A stretch of DNA of 5,604 nucleotides, taken from positions 1 through 5,604 of the forward strand of contig JACCTI010000399.1 of the NCBI GenBank assembly GCA_013812515.1, given 5' to 3'. Position numbers and translations under genes: made by a program. Position 1 is the stretch's first letter, and every line of letters starts with the position of its first letter. Under the pieces are notes generated by a model. It ran no database searches. It worked only from the letters and a program-made list of their open reading frames with translations, and was not told the origin of the DNA. Below, piece after piece: positions 1 through 5,604 of this stretch. Source of the stretch: Chthoniobacterales bacterium (GTDB taxonomy: Bacteria; Verrucomicrobiota; Verrucomicrobiia; Chthoniobacterales; UBA10450).

Positions 1-569
1 TTGACGAGCCCGCTTTGCAGTATATCAGCGCGCCGGTAGCCGCGATCGAGTGCCCAGTTGAGCAAAGAATCCCATGTCTCTGGCGCGAAGCCCAGCTGCC
101 AGTTCCCGGCCACGTTGCGATCAATGCCGCGCTTCTTGAGATACTCGCGCGCAGGCGAGCCGCATTCCCGCTTCAGCAAGTTCTCGTGGAACCATTTCGC
201 CGCTTCCGCATGCAGCTCCAGCAGCGTGCGGCGGATCTCGTGCTGACGAGCGTCGGCTTCTCCGCCGCGGTTCTCTTCGATGACCGGAATGCCGGCGCGC
301 AAGGCCAGCTTCTTGAGCGCCGACACAAAGTCGAGGTGCTCGTAGTCCATCACAAATCGAAAGACGCTGCCACCCGCGCCGCAGCCGAAACAGTGAAATG
401 ATTGTCGCTGCTGACTTACGGTGAAGGAAGGTGTCTTCTCTTGGTGAAATGGGCAGAGAGCCTTGTAACTTGAGCCCGCGCGTTTCAACGGGAAATACGA
501 GCCGATCACCTCCACGATCTCGTTCGCAGCGGCGACTTGTTCTATGGTTTGTGTCGGGATCGCCCCCAT
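1..569 (-). CDS. dnaG: DNA primase DnaG, N-terminal part (C-terminus off left edge)
   Basis: DnaG makes the RNA primers for lagging-strand synthesis and works with the replicative helicase. I translated this frame by hand: 189 residues are visible, with no stop before the window edge. It opens MGAIPTQTIEQV, followed by the classic CHC2 zinc-binding domain. Residues 39-49 read CPFHQEKTPSF and 58-67 read FHCFGCGAGG, giving zinc ligands C39, H42, C60 and C63. Around residues 70-90 it continues FVMDYEHLDFVSALKKLA, then from about 138 REYLKKRGIDRNVAGNWQLG, the usual entry into the polymerase domain. The TOPRIM core and helicase-binding domain lie off the window. I chose the ATG at 569 because it gives a normal DnaG N-terminus. 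An in-frame GTG four codons upstream (581-579) is possible. The Shine-Dalgarno is only weak (GGAAAG, about 11 bases upstream). The gene diverges from nfeD, and a perfect palindrome lies 22 bp upstream of the start. The family assignment is very secure. Confidence 0.95.
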   Translation of the reverse strand, partial: MGAIPTQTIEQVAAANEIVEVIGSYFPLKRAGSSYKALCPFHQEKTPSFTVSQQRQSFHCFGCGAGGSVFRFVMDYEHLDFVSALKKLALRAGIPVIEENRGGEADARQHEIRRTLLELHAEAAKWFHENLLKRECGSPAREYLKKRGIDRNVAGNWQLGFAPETWDSLLNWALDRGYRRADILQSGLV

Positions 570-590
570 TGCGTTTGGCACTTTCCACTC

Positions 591-602
591 GTTCGCGCGA
601 AC
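591..602. promoter_or_regulatory. Perfect 12-bp palindrome in the dnaG/nfeD divergent region
   Basis: GTTCGCGCGAAC is a perfect palindrome in the 91-bp gap between the divergent starts of dnaG (569) and nfeD (661). It has the form GTTC-N4-GAAC, which matches the core of the LexA operator I recall for Verrucomicrobia (TGTTC-N4-GAACA). The outermost pair is C/C here rather than T/A. LexA control of dnaG-containing operons is known in other bacteria. It could equally be another repressor site or a chance GC-rich palindrome. No clear -35/-10 pair can be placed around it. Confidence 0.35.
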
Positions 603-660
603 CGCAGGTGGCAAACTAACGCAGCGCCGACGCGCTTACATCCCCAACGATGAATACTGC

Positions 661-2061
661 ATGAAAAACTTCTTCCTTCCGCTCCTGGCGATCTTTTGTG
701 TCTTGAACGCGTCGCCCGCACAAAGCGCGCAAAACATCCAGAAAGGCGATGTCGTCGTCGTGCCGCTGCAGGGCGAAGTGGCGCCCTCCATGTTCCTCTT
801 CCTGCGGCGCGTGCAAAAGTCGGCGGAGAGCGCGGGCGCTGCGGCGCTCATCCTCGAGATGAATACCTACGGCGGGCGATTGGATTCTGCCGAGCAGATT
901 ACGAATCTACTCAACCGCACCCAGCTCCCCACTTACACCTTCATTAACACGAATGCGGGATCAGCGGGATCGCTAATCGCCCTCGCCACGCGCCATATCT
1001 ACATGGCTCCGGTGAGTGCAATCGGGGCGGCCGCGCCCGTCCTCGCCAGTGGCGACGATCTCGGCGTCACCGCGCGCGATAAGACAATCTCCTATTGGTC
1101 CGCGCTTATCCGCGGATCGGCGACGCGAAATGGCCACAACCCTGATGTCGGCGAGGCTTTCATGAACAAGGAGAAGGAGGTGAAGATTGGCGAGCGCGTA
1201 ATCCATTCGAAAGGTTCTCTGCTCACGCTCAACGCGCAGGAAGCCACGGAGGCGATCGAGGGCAAGCCGTTGCTAGCCGACGGCATTGCCGATTCCGTCG
1301 GCGATCTCGTGAAGAAAGCAGCGCTGCAAGGAAGCGTAGTGAAGATCGAGCCGACGGGATTTGAGCGTATCGCGCTTTGGATTACGGCGCTTGCGCCGTT
1401 GCTCCTGCTCGTCGGCATCATCGGTGCGTATCTGGAATTCAAGATTCCCGGAGCGAGCCTTCCGGGATTTATTGCCGCAATCTGTTTCGCGCTTTTTTTC
1501 CTCGGGCACTACCTTGCGGGACTTGCGGGGTGGGAAGTTGTCGGTGTTTTTGTTCTGGGCGTGTGCCTCGTCCTGGCGGAGATTTTTTTCTTCGCGCACT
1601 CCACGATCCTGGTTGGGGTCATCGGCATCTGCCTGATGCTGGGTTCGCTTCTCTGGGCGATGATTGATCGGTATCCGGGGCAGACATTCTTCCCCACTGG
1701 TCCTATGTTGCGCGTGCCGCTGGTGAATCTGCTCGTCGCCATCCTGGCCGCGCTGGCGGCCATTGCGATCCTCGCGCGCTATCTCCCGAGGACGAGTGTC
1801 TATCGCCGGTTCATCCTCTCCGCCGACATTCCCGCTGGGCCTTCGCTCGATACCGCGCCGCGCGAGTTCGTGCCGACCGCTGCTGTCGCACCAGGTTTGA
1901 AAGGGCTCGCCGTAACAACACTGCGCCCGAGTGGGAAAGCTCGATTCGGCCAGCACGTCGTGGATGTGGTAACAGAGGGTGACTTCATCCCCGCCGAGAC
2001 GCCGGTCGCGGTTATCTCAACTGATGGCATGCGTGTGGTCGTGAAGACGTCCACCTCATGA
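661..2061 (+). CDS. nfeD: Long-form NfeD family membrane serine protease (ClpP-like domain plus OB-fold)
   Basis: This is a 466-residue membrane-bound protease of the NfeD family. The archaeal homologue PH1510 cleaves stomatin with a Ser-Lys dyad. Residues 1-23 form a signal peptide ending AQSA. Residues 30-220 form the ClpP/crotonase-like protease domain, with an oxyanion-type NTYGG at 68-72 and NAGSAGSLIALA at 98-109. S101 aligns with the known nucleophile, and K141 in DKTISYW aligns with the catalytic lysine. Four or five hydrophobic spans follow: about 237-258, 268-288, 292-311, 313-335 and 352-372. Residues about 405-466 form the C-terminal NfeD OB-fold. The ATG at 661 is preferred because it gives a signal peptide at once. 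The in-frame start at 544 would add 39 non-hydrophobic residues and overlap dnaG. No good Shine-Dalgarno precedes 661. The usual partner, an SPFH/stomatin-like gene, is not adjacent in the window. The family and dyad are secure; the substrate is unknown. Confidence 0.93.
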   Translation: MKNFFLPLLAIFCVLNASPAQSAQNIQKGDVVVVPLQGEVAPSMFLFLRRVQKSAESAGAAALILEMNTYGGRLDSAEQITNLLNRTQLPTYTFINTNAGSAGSLIALATRHIYMAPVSAIGAAAPVLASGDDLGVTARDKTISYWSALIRGSATRNGHNPDVGEAFMNKEKEVKIGERVIHSKGSLLTLNAQEATEAIEGKPLLADGIADSVGDLVKKAALQGSVVKIEPTGFERIALWITALAPLLLLVGIIGAYLEFKIPGASLPGFIAAICFALFFLGHYLAGLAGWEVVGVFVLGVCLVLAEIFFFAHSTILVGVIGICLMLGSLLWAMIDRYPGQTFFPTGPMLRVPLVNLLVAILAALAAIAILARYLPRTSVYRRFILSADIPAGPSLDTAPREFVPTAAVAPGLKGLAVTTLRPSGKARFGQHVVDVVTEGDFIPAETPVAVISTDGMRVVVKTSTS

Positions 2062-2242
2062 GTGCTGCGATGCACGACCTCTTCCGCATACGGCACTTCG
2101 GGCTTTTTCTAAGCGCTGGCGTCTTCTAAATCTCACGCCTGGACCCGACAGGGCGTTTGTTCTTGGGCGCTCCATCTTCGGGGCATGGGCGTTTACCGGC
2201 GTGGAGATTATCGATGCGCTGCGACTCGCAACGTCTCGTTAG
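2058..2242 (+). pseudogene. Decayed LysE/RhtB-family exporter remnant
   Basis: LysE/RhtB proteins are inner-membrane exporters of amino acids and related metabolites, about 200 residues long. The first frame starts at ATG 2058, overlapping the nfeD stop as ATGA, or at ATG 2070. It reads MHDLFRIRHFGLFLSAGVF and then meets TAA at 2127-2129. Restoring one lost base near 2124-2126 continues directly as LNLTPGPDRAFVLGRS, which matches the diagnostic LNLTPGPD motif and following VLGRS segment of the family N-terminus. About six codons later the frame leaves the family pattern. It ends ALRLATSR and TAG at 2240-2242, which resembles the end of family members (a GALFxGLGxRLA-type tail). The best reading is therefore an N-terminal fragment with a frameshift joined to a C-terminal fragment by a large internal deletion. 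The N-terminal match is strong; the C-terminal match is tentative. Nothing this short could form a working exporter. The unfixed peptide of about 23 residues is unlikely to be functional. Confidence 0.7.
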
Positions 2243-2248
2243 GCCAAG

Positions 2249-2449
2249 TCAACCGCCCGCCACCACGCGGATAAATTCCACGCGATCCGCTTCAGCCAAG
2301 TGTTGCTTCTGCCATTCGCGTTGATGCAGCGCCACTCCATTGTGTTCGATCAGGATGCTATTGGGATGGAGACCGTATCGCTCCGCCAGTTCTGCGATCG
2401 TGGCAGCCCCGCGCGAGTCAGCTTTTTCGCCGTTTAGCCACACAATCAT
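2249..2449 (-). CDS. thiS: ThiS sulfur carrier protein
   Basis: ThiS is the small ubiquitin-fold carrier that brings sulfur, as a C-terminal thiocarboxylate, to thiazole synthase ThiG in thiamine synthesis. The product has 66 residues, the normal family size. It opens MIVWLNGEKAD and continues through TIAELAERYGL and ILIEHNGVALHQREW. It ends DRVEFIRVVAGG, and the exposed Gly-Gly (65-66) is the site adenylated by ThiF. The ATG at 2449 overlaps the thiH stop in an ATGA arrangement, so translation is probably coupled. No Shine-Dalgarno is visible. A start eight codons further upstream (2473) is possible but would run deep into thiH and add residues atypical of ThiS. No thiG follows: the gene ends 6 bp from the facing LysE remnant. 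Confidence 0.93.
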   Translation of the reverse strand: MIVWLNGEKADSRGAATIAELAERYGLHPNSILIEHNGVALHQREWQKQHLAEADRVEFIRVVAGG

Positions 2450-3570
2450 GAGGCCAGGAGCGCCTGGTCCCAATCTTTCCAGACCGGCTCGATCCCTTGC
2501 CGCCGCAAGACGGTCGCGATCTCCTCAGGCGTTCGTTGGTCGCTGATCTCGAATTGACCCGTGGCGAGTTGATCGCAGCCGTTCTCGAAATCGGGCGCGA
2601 TGATTTTGCCGCGCAATGTCTGGTGGAGGTTCTCAGCCCCCTGGCCCGTGTAGCCGCCTGGTTCCGTATGGCTTCCTGCACTCATCGCCGTGATTCCTAG
2701 CGGGAGGAGCGCGTCACGCAGGGTCGCTCGCTCCCTTGTGCTGAGCACGAGCCCGACTTGCGGAAAGGTGATTCGAAAAGCGCAGATCAGTTGCGCTAAT
2801 TCGCGATCGCTCATGGTGAAGCTCGGCTGAAAACCACCCGCGGCGGGCCGAAGGCGCGGCAAACTAACGCTGATCTGCGCTTGCCAGCACCGCTTCAGGA
2901 GATAGTCAACGTGGGCAGCCAGAGCCATTGCTTCATCCTGCCAGCGGGCGAGCCCAAAGAGCGCACCCAGCCCGATGCGCTTGAAGCCCGCTTCGTAGCC
3001 GCGCTCCGGGCACTCGAGTCTCCAGTCGAAGTTGCGCTTCGGGCCGGCCGTATGCATCTCCGCGTAGATTTGGCGGTCATATGTTTCCTGGTAGACGACG
3101 AGCGCTTCCGCTCCAGCAGCGACGATGGCCTCGTATTGGTCTCTCTCCATCGGACCGACCTCGATCGCGATGGAGGAGAAGGAAGGCGCCAGGACGCGAA
3201 TGCAGTCTAAAAGATAGCTGCCGCTGACGAATTTGGGATGCTCACCCGCAACGAGCAGAATCTGGCGAAAACCCGCCGCTGCGAGATGCCGCGCTTCGGC
3301 GACCACTTGCCCTATGTCGAGGGTCACCCGAAGAATCGGATTATCGCGAGAAAAGCCGCAGTACTTGCAGTTGTTAACGCACTCGTTCGAGAGATAAAGC
3401 GGTGCGAAGAGGCGCATCGTTCGCCCGAAATTCCGCCGCGTGAGAAGACGCGCGTCTTGCGCCATGGCTTCGAAGGCATCGGGCGATGCCGGCGCGATTA
3501 ATTGTTCGAACTGTCGGACGGTGCGCGACTTCTCGAGCGCGAGATTGTCCAGGATTTTCGCGAAGGACAT
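2446..3570 (-). CDS. thiH: ThiH, 2-iminoacetate synthase (radical SAM tyrosine lyase)
   Basis: ThiH cleaves L-tyrosine with S-adenosylmethionine to give 2-iminoacetate (dehydroglycine) and p-cresol. The iminoacetate feeds ThiG, which makes the thiamine thiazole. The product has 374 residues from ATG 3570, a normal family length. The radical-SAM cluster motif CVNNCKYC supplies C64, C68 and C71, right after the family signature FAPLYLSNE. Further ThiH-like blocks are LLVAGEHPK, VYQETYD, RIGLGALFGL, SVSLPRLRPA, MSAGSHTEPGGY and the C-terminal EPVWKDWDQAL. I prefer ATG 3570 (MSFAKILDNLALE) as the start because it resembles the N-terminus of homologues. A TTG at 3603 would add 11 residues, and neither has a strong Shine-Dalgarno. 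It overlaps thiS by four bases. A structured element lies 38 bp upstream of the start. Using ThiH rather than the glycine oxidase ThiO means glyoxylate imine comes from tyrosine without oxygen. Confidence 0.96.
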   Translation of the reverse strand: MSFAKILDNLALEKSRTVRQFEQLIAPASPDAFEAMAQDARLLTRRNFGRTMRLFAPLYLSNECVNNCKYCGFSRDNPILRVTLDIGQVVAEARHLAAAGFRQILLVAGEHPKFVSGSYLLDCIRVLAPSFSSIAIEVGPMERDQYEAIVAAGAEALVVYQETYDRQIYAEMHTAGPKRNFDWRLECPERGYEAGFKRIGLGALFGLARWQDEAMALAAHVDYLLKRCWQAQISVSLPRLRPAAGGFQPSFTMSDRELAQLICAFRITFPQVGLVLSTRERATLRDALLPLGITAMSAGSHTEPGGYTGQGAENLHQTLRGKIIAPDFENGCDQLATGQFEISDQRTPEEIATVLRRQGIEPVWKDWDQALLAS

Positions 3571-3607
3571 CTGATAGATTCGCGACTCCAGCGCCGTTCG
3601 CAACGAC

Positions 3608-3653
3608 GGGTGCTGCCGTCCCCGCGGCAGGCCGGCGGACTATCCCGGCACCC
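3608..3653 (-). other. GC-rich three-way-junction RNA fold ahead of thiH
   Basis: Read on the minus strand, this 46-nt segment folds completely. The outer stem GGGTGC/GCACCC pairs 3653-3648 with 3613-3608. The second stem CGGG/TCCG (3647-3644 with 3639-3636) closes an ATAG tetraloop. After a CCGGCC linker, the third stem TGCCG/CGGCA (3629-3625 with 3618-3614) closes a CGGGGA loop. It lies between the U-tract of the upstream terminator and the thiH start. It could be a leader element of thiH or simply a GC-rich fold. The opening GGGGTGCC recalls the 5' arm of a TPP riboswitch, but the CTGAGA and later TPP core segments are missing, so I do not call one. Confidence 0.3.
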
Positions 3654-3695
3654 CAAAACAAAACGCCGGGAACACATGCAGTGCTCCCGGCGTTT
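3651..3695 (-). terminator. Rho-independent terminator of the outer-membrane barrel gene
   Basis: On the minus strand an 11-bp perfect stem, AAACGCCGGGA with TCCCGGCGTTT (3695-3685 with 3671-3661), is extended inside by CAC/GTG across one mismatch, with a five-base loop. It is followed directly by the T-rich tail TTTTGTTTTGGGG. It starts 21 bases after the stop of the barrel gene (3717), which is ideal placement. It also insulates thiH from that gene. Confidence 0.92.
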
Positions 3696-3716
3696 GGAAG
3701 AAACGTTATCTCTCGC

Positions 3717-4391
3717 TTAGAACGCGAAGTTCAAACCAGTGCGGATTTGAAAGAAGTCGTTAACTCCGCCCTCGAGGTGGTTATAGCTGACGTCGTTCAG
3801 CAAGCCGATATGAGGGGTGAAACGGACTTCGAAGCCGATGCCATACTGCGCCATTAAGCGGGCATCATCCTCTCCTCTGTTGTCGTCGAAGATATTGCCG
3901 TCATTGTCGAAGACGAGGCGGTTGTTGTTGCCGCCGCCGAAAACGGCGCCCACACCAGCCCATCCATAAGGCGCGAAACGTGTGCATGGGATCGGGTAAC
4001 GGAACGTGAAGGTGCCGAGCACTCCCCCGGCGAAATCGTTGTTATTGTCGTTCCGGAACTGATCGACGAAATCTTGCCCGGTGTTGTTGATCGACAAGCC
4101 GAATCCCTGGATTCCGACACCGAAATAGCGACGGAAGAAGAACTTCGCGTCAATCGCGGCACCCCAGCCGTGATCAACACCAAGGTACCTGTCCTCACGG
4201 TACTCGTTCGCCGTGGGCGCATAAACGCCTGAGATCGATACGTTGAATTCGTTGTCCGCATACCATGTCGGGCATGGCGCTTCGGTTGCTGCCGTCTGCT
4301 TCATCTCCTTGCCGGAGTACGTTTCGGTGCCGGCATAAGCTGCCGAGACCAAGGCGGTAACTGCGCACAAGGTTAAAGTTAATTTCTTCAT
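3717..4391 (-). CDS. Small outer-membrane beta-barrel protein (OmpA/OmpX-like fold)
   Basis: The product is a 224-residue exported protein of unknown specific role. Residues 1-20 are a signal peptide with cleavage after AYA. The mature part, about 204 residues, alternates polar and hydrophobic/aromatic strands as in 8-stranded outer-membrane barrels, for example AAIDAKFFFRRYFGVGIQGFG, GVLGTFTFRYPI and IGFEVRFTPHIGLLNDVSY. It ends GLNFAF with terminal Phe, the usual BAM-recognition signal. There is no periplasmic OmpA peptidoglycan-binding domain. Two predicted loops are rich in Asn and Asp (about 102-119 and 155-176). The second contains DNDGNIFDD, reminiscent of a calcium-binding loop. The mature protein has only two cysteines, C40 and C136, which could pair. 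The start is secure: AGGAGA sits five bases before ATG. A strong terminator follows, so it is probably monocistronic. The fold is confident; the function (pore, adhesin or structural) is unknown. Confidence 0.88.
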   Translation of the reverse strand: MKKLTLTLCAVTALVSAAYAGTETYSGKEMKQTAATEAPCPTWYADNEFNVSISGVYAPTANEYREDRYLGVDHGWGAAIDAKFFFRRYFGVGIQGFGLSINNTGQDFVDQFRNDNNNDFAGGVLGTFTFRYPIPCTRFAPYGWAGVGAVFGGGNNNRLVFDNDGNIFDDNRGEDDARLMAQYGIGFEVRFTPHIGLLNDVSYNHLEGGVNDFFQIRTGLNFAF

Positions 4392-4396
4392 TTGGT

Positions 4397-4402
4397 TCTC
4401 CT
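4397..4402 (-). promoter_or_regulatory. Shine-Dalgarno of the barrel gene
   Basis: AGGAGA lies five bases before the ATG at 4391. It is the only strong ribosome-binding site in the window and fixes the start of the barrel gene. It suggests higher translation than the neighbouring genes, as expected for an abundant envelope protein. Confidence 0.85.
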
Positions 4403-4529
4403 ATTTGTTTGGTTAAGTCCGGCCTGTCGTCAACGGGCCATGCGCCGGTGCATTTCGGAACACAATGACTGCGTTCCTCGAACGCGCCGATTGTTACACA
4501 GAAAAAATCGGTTTCCAGCCCTTTTTTCA

Positions 4530-4557
4530 TTAATATTGAACGAACAGCGCCTCCCAA
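4530..4557 (-). promoter_or_regulatory. Possible sigma70-type promoter for the barrel gene
   Basis: On the minus strand, TTGGGA (4557-4552) and TATTAA (4535-4530) are separated by 16 bases. Each matches four of six consensus positions. The predicted start near 4522 would leave a 5' untranslated region of about 130 bases. The match is weak and other promoters are possible. Confidence 0.25.
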
Positions 4558-4572
4558 TGTGGGCCGCCCGAT

Positions 4573-5604
4573 TCAGGGCTTCAATTCAGCGCCTGTGTTT
4601 GCGTCTGTCACCATGAACTTCTCGTGGTGATAAGTCGCATCTCCTCGGAACATAAGCCGGCCAGCATAGCGCCGCTCCAATTCCACCAGGAGATCTTCGT
4701 CCTCCTCCTTCAGCCGTTTAAGGACGTCCGGGTTAAGAATGACACGGATGTCGTGCACGCTGTCCTGATACTTCCGCATGACGGTGTTCAGCATGCGATG
4801 CAACTCCACGCTCGTGGTCATTGAAGTCTTCACCACTCCGCGCCCCTGGCAGTAGGGGCAATTTTCGTAAATCGAGTCGCTCAGGCTTTCCTGCGCCCGT
4901 TGGCGGGTCATCTCCATCAAACCTAAAGCCGAGAGCGAGAGGACGTGCGTCTTGGCTTTGTCCCTCTTCAAACGGTCCTTCATCAAACCATAAACCGCCT
5001 GTTGGTCCTTGCGGCTCTTCATGTCGATGAAGTCGCCGATGATTAATCCACCGATATTGCGAAGACGTAGTTGCCGCGCGATTTCATCGGCCGCTTCCAA
5101 ATTAGTCTGCAGGATCGTCTTCTCCACATCGCGGCCACCCTTGTTCCGGCCGGTATTCACGTCGATCGCGACGAGGGCTTCGGTTTCATAGATCACGATG
5201 TAGCCTCCGCATTTCAACCAAACCTGGCGGTGAAAGGCGTCATCGATTTGCTTCTGAATGCCGAAGGTCTCGAAAATCGGGGCGGCACCGTCATAGAACT
5301 GTATGCGATTGCGGGCGCGACGCGAAATCTGCCCTACCATTTCGTTCATCCGCTCGATCGCGGCGCGGTCGTCGCAGATCACCTCGTCGATCTCGTCGGT
5401 CAGGAAATCCCGAACAGTTCGCTCCACCAGGTCCGGCTCTTCGAAGACTCGCGCCGACGCCTTCTCTTCCTTGATCGCTTGCTCAACACGCTGCCACTGC
5501 TCGAGGAGAAACGCGAGATCACGGACGAAGTAGCGTGCCCGCTGTCCTTCACCCACCGTGCGAATGATCACCCCAATGCCCTCGGGAATTTCGAGCTCGC
5601 GTAG
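4573..5604 (-). CDS. rng: Ribonuclease E/G family endoribonuclease, C-terminal part (N-terminus off right edge)
   Basis: This endoribonuclease processes rRNA and starts mRNA decay by cutting single-stranded AU-rich RNA. The visible 343 residues enter in frame at the window edge with LRELEIPEGIGVIIRTVGEG, which matches the segment just after the S1 domain in RNase E. The start therefore lies beyond 5604, and the GTG at 5571 is internal. The DNase I-like catalytic core is intact. D148 in ALVAIDVNTGR (codon 5161-5163) and D191 in IIGDFIDMKSRKDQQ (codon 5032-5034) correspond to the magnesium-binding aspartates D303 and D346 of E. coli RNase E. NLEAADEIARQLRLRNIGGL lies between them. The zinc-link CPYC (codons 4858-4860 and 4849-4851) is present, as needed for dimer pairing. 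About 90 residues follow it, ending GAELKP. There is no long disordered scaffold domain, so the architecture is RNase G-like. Family secure; the rne versus rng name is a judgement. Confidence 0.94.
   Translation of the reverse strand, partial: LRELEIPEGIGVIIRTVGEGQRARYFVRDLAFLLEQWQRVEQAIKEEKASARVFEEPDLVERTVRDFLTDEIDEVICDDRAAIERMNEMVGQISRRARNRIQFYDGAAPIFETFGIQKQIDDAFHRQVWLKCGGYIVIYETEALVAIDVNTGRNKGGRDVEKTILQTNLEAADEIARQLRLRNIGGLIIGDFIDMKSRKDQQAVYGLMKDRLKRDKAKTHVLSLSALGLMEMTRQRAQESLSDSIYENCPYCQGRGVVKTSMTTSVELHRMLNTVMRKYQDSVHDIRVILNPDVLKRLKEEDEDLLVELERRYAGRLMFRGDATYHHEKFMVTDANTGAELKP

Larger units (their letters stand above)
4392..4572 (-). other. 181-bp intergenic region / probable leader with nested inverted repeats
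   Basis: No gene is supported here. The region is more AT-rich than its surroundings. It holds several inverted repeats: GCGTTC-CTC-GAACGC (4471-4485), GGAAC/GTTCC (4457-4461 with 4472-4476, which competes with the first), CCGATT/AATCGG (4487-4492 with 4506-4511), and an A6/T6 pair, GAAAAAA/TTTTTTC (4501-4507 with 4522-4528). The last could terminate the RNase gene on its left or lie at the start of the barrel transcript. Most of the region would be 5' untranslated RNA of the barrel gene if the promoter proposed near 4530-4557 is right. Confidence 0.4.

Noticed and set aside
544..660. Longer nfeD start adding 39 residues
   Set aside because: The extension is not hydrophobic, overlaps dnaG, and would bury the clear signal peptide that begins at ATG 661.
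1273..1956. 227-residue minus-strand open frame inside nfeD
   Set aside because: It is antisense to the transmembrane and OB-fold coding region. Its product is Arg/Glu-rich low-complexity sequence with no recognisable domain, as expected from a shadow frame.
2058..2129. Intact small gene or leader peptide of 23 codons
   Set aside because: Its sequence is explained as the first part of a LysE-family protein that continues in another frame after the stop, so a frameshifted remnant is simpler.
3571..3603. TTG start for thiH
   Set aside because: It adds 11 residues (LRTALESRIYQ) unlike homologue N-termini. ATG 3570 gives the family-like MSFAKIL start, although this is not certain.
3571..3660. 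TPP riboswitch upstream of thiH
   Set aside because: Only a GGGGTGCC-like arm and an ACCCG segment are present. The conserved CTGAGA and CTGATCTGGATAATGCCAGCG-type core cannot be found, so I list the fold without naming it.
4471..4485. GCGTTC-CTC-GAACGC as a second LexA-type site
   Set aside because: The spacer between GTTC and GAAC is three bases, not four, so it does not match the palindrome near dnaG. It is better viewed as a hairpin arm or another operator.
5071..5604. 177-residue plus-strand open frame opposite the RNase gene
   Set aside because: It is a shadow of the well-conserved RNase E/G catalytic core and matches no family.

Overview
The window is a stretch of ordinary bacterial chromosome. 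It is moderately GC-rich, with tightly packed genes on both strands. Several features point to a soil-type Verrucomicrobiota (Chthoniobacterales-like): the Asn/Asp-rich small outer-membrane barrel with its PCPTWYADNEF-type N-terminus, the general look of the housekeeping proteins, and a GTTC-N4-GAAC palindrome like the LexA motif I recall for that phylum. The assignment is inference from protein resemblance, not from a marker gene.

Layout from left to right. (1) The 5' part of dnaG (primase) lies on the minus strand and runs off the left edge. (2) A 91-bp divergent gap follows, carrying a perfect 12-bp palindrome. (3) A long-form NfeD membrane serine protease lies on the plus strand. Its stop codon overlaps the start of a short, broken remnant of a LysE/RhtB-family exporter gene. 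(4) thiH and thiS form a minus-strand thiamine-thiazole pair, overlapping by ATGA and facing the remnant tail to tail. No thiG is present in the window. (5) A 146-bp gap separates thiH from the next gene. It holds a strong Rho-independent terminator and a compact GC-rich element that can fold as a three-way junction. (6) A small 8-stranded-type outer-membrane beta-barrel lies on the minus strand, with a good Shine-Dalgarno and a comparatively AT-rich 181-bp upstream region full of inverted repeats. (7) The 3' two thirds of an RNase E/G gene lies on the minus strand and runs off the right edge.

The genes cover unrelated housekeeping jobs: replication priming, membrane proteolysis, thiamine synthesis, envelope and RNA decay. 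Only thiH-thiS form an evident functional operon. I see no mobile element, phage, CRISPR array or RNA gene. The points most worth a second look are the decayed LysE exporter, the palindrome at the dnaG/nfeD promoter, the structured element ahead of thiH, and the structured region ahead of the barrel gene. I did not find convincing evidence for a wholly new biological system.
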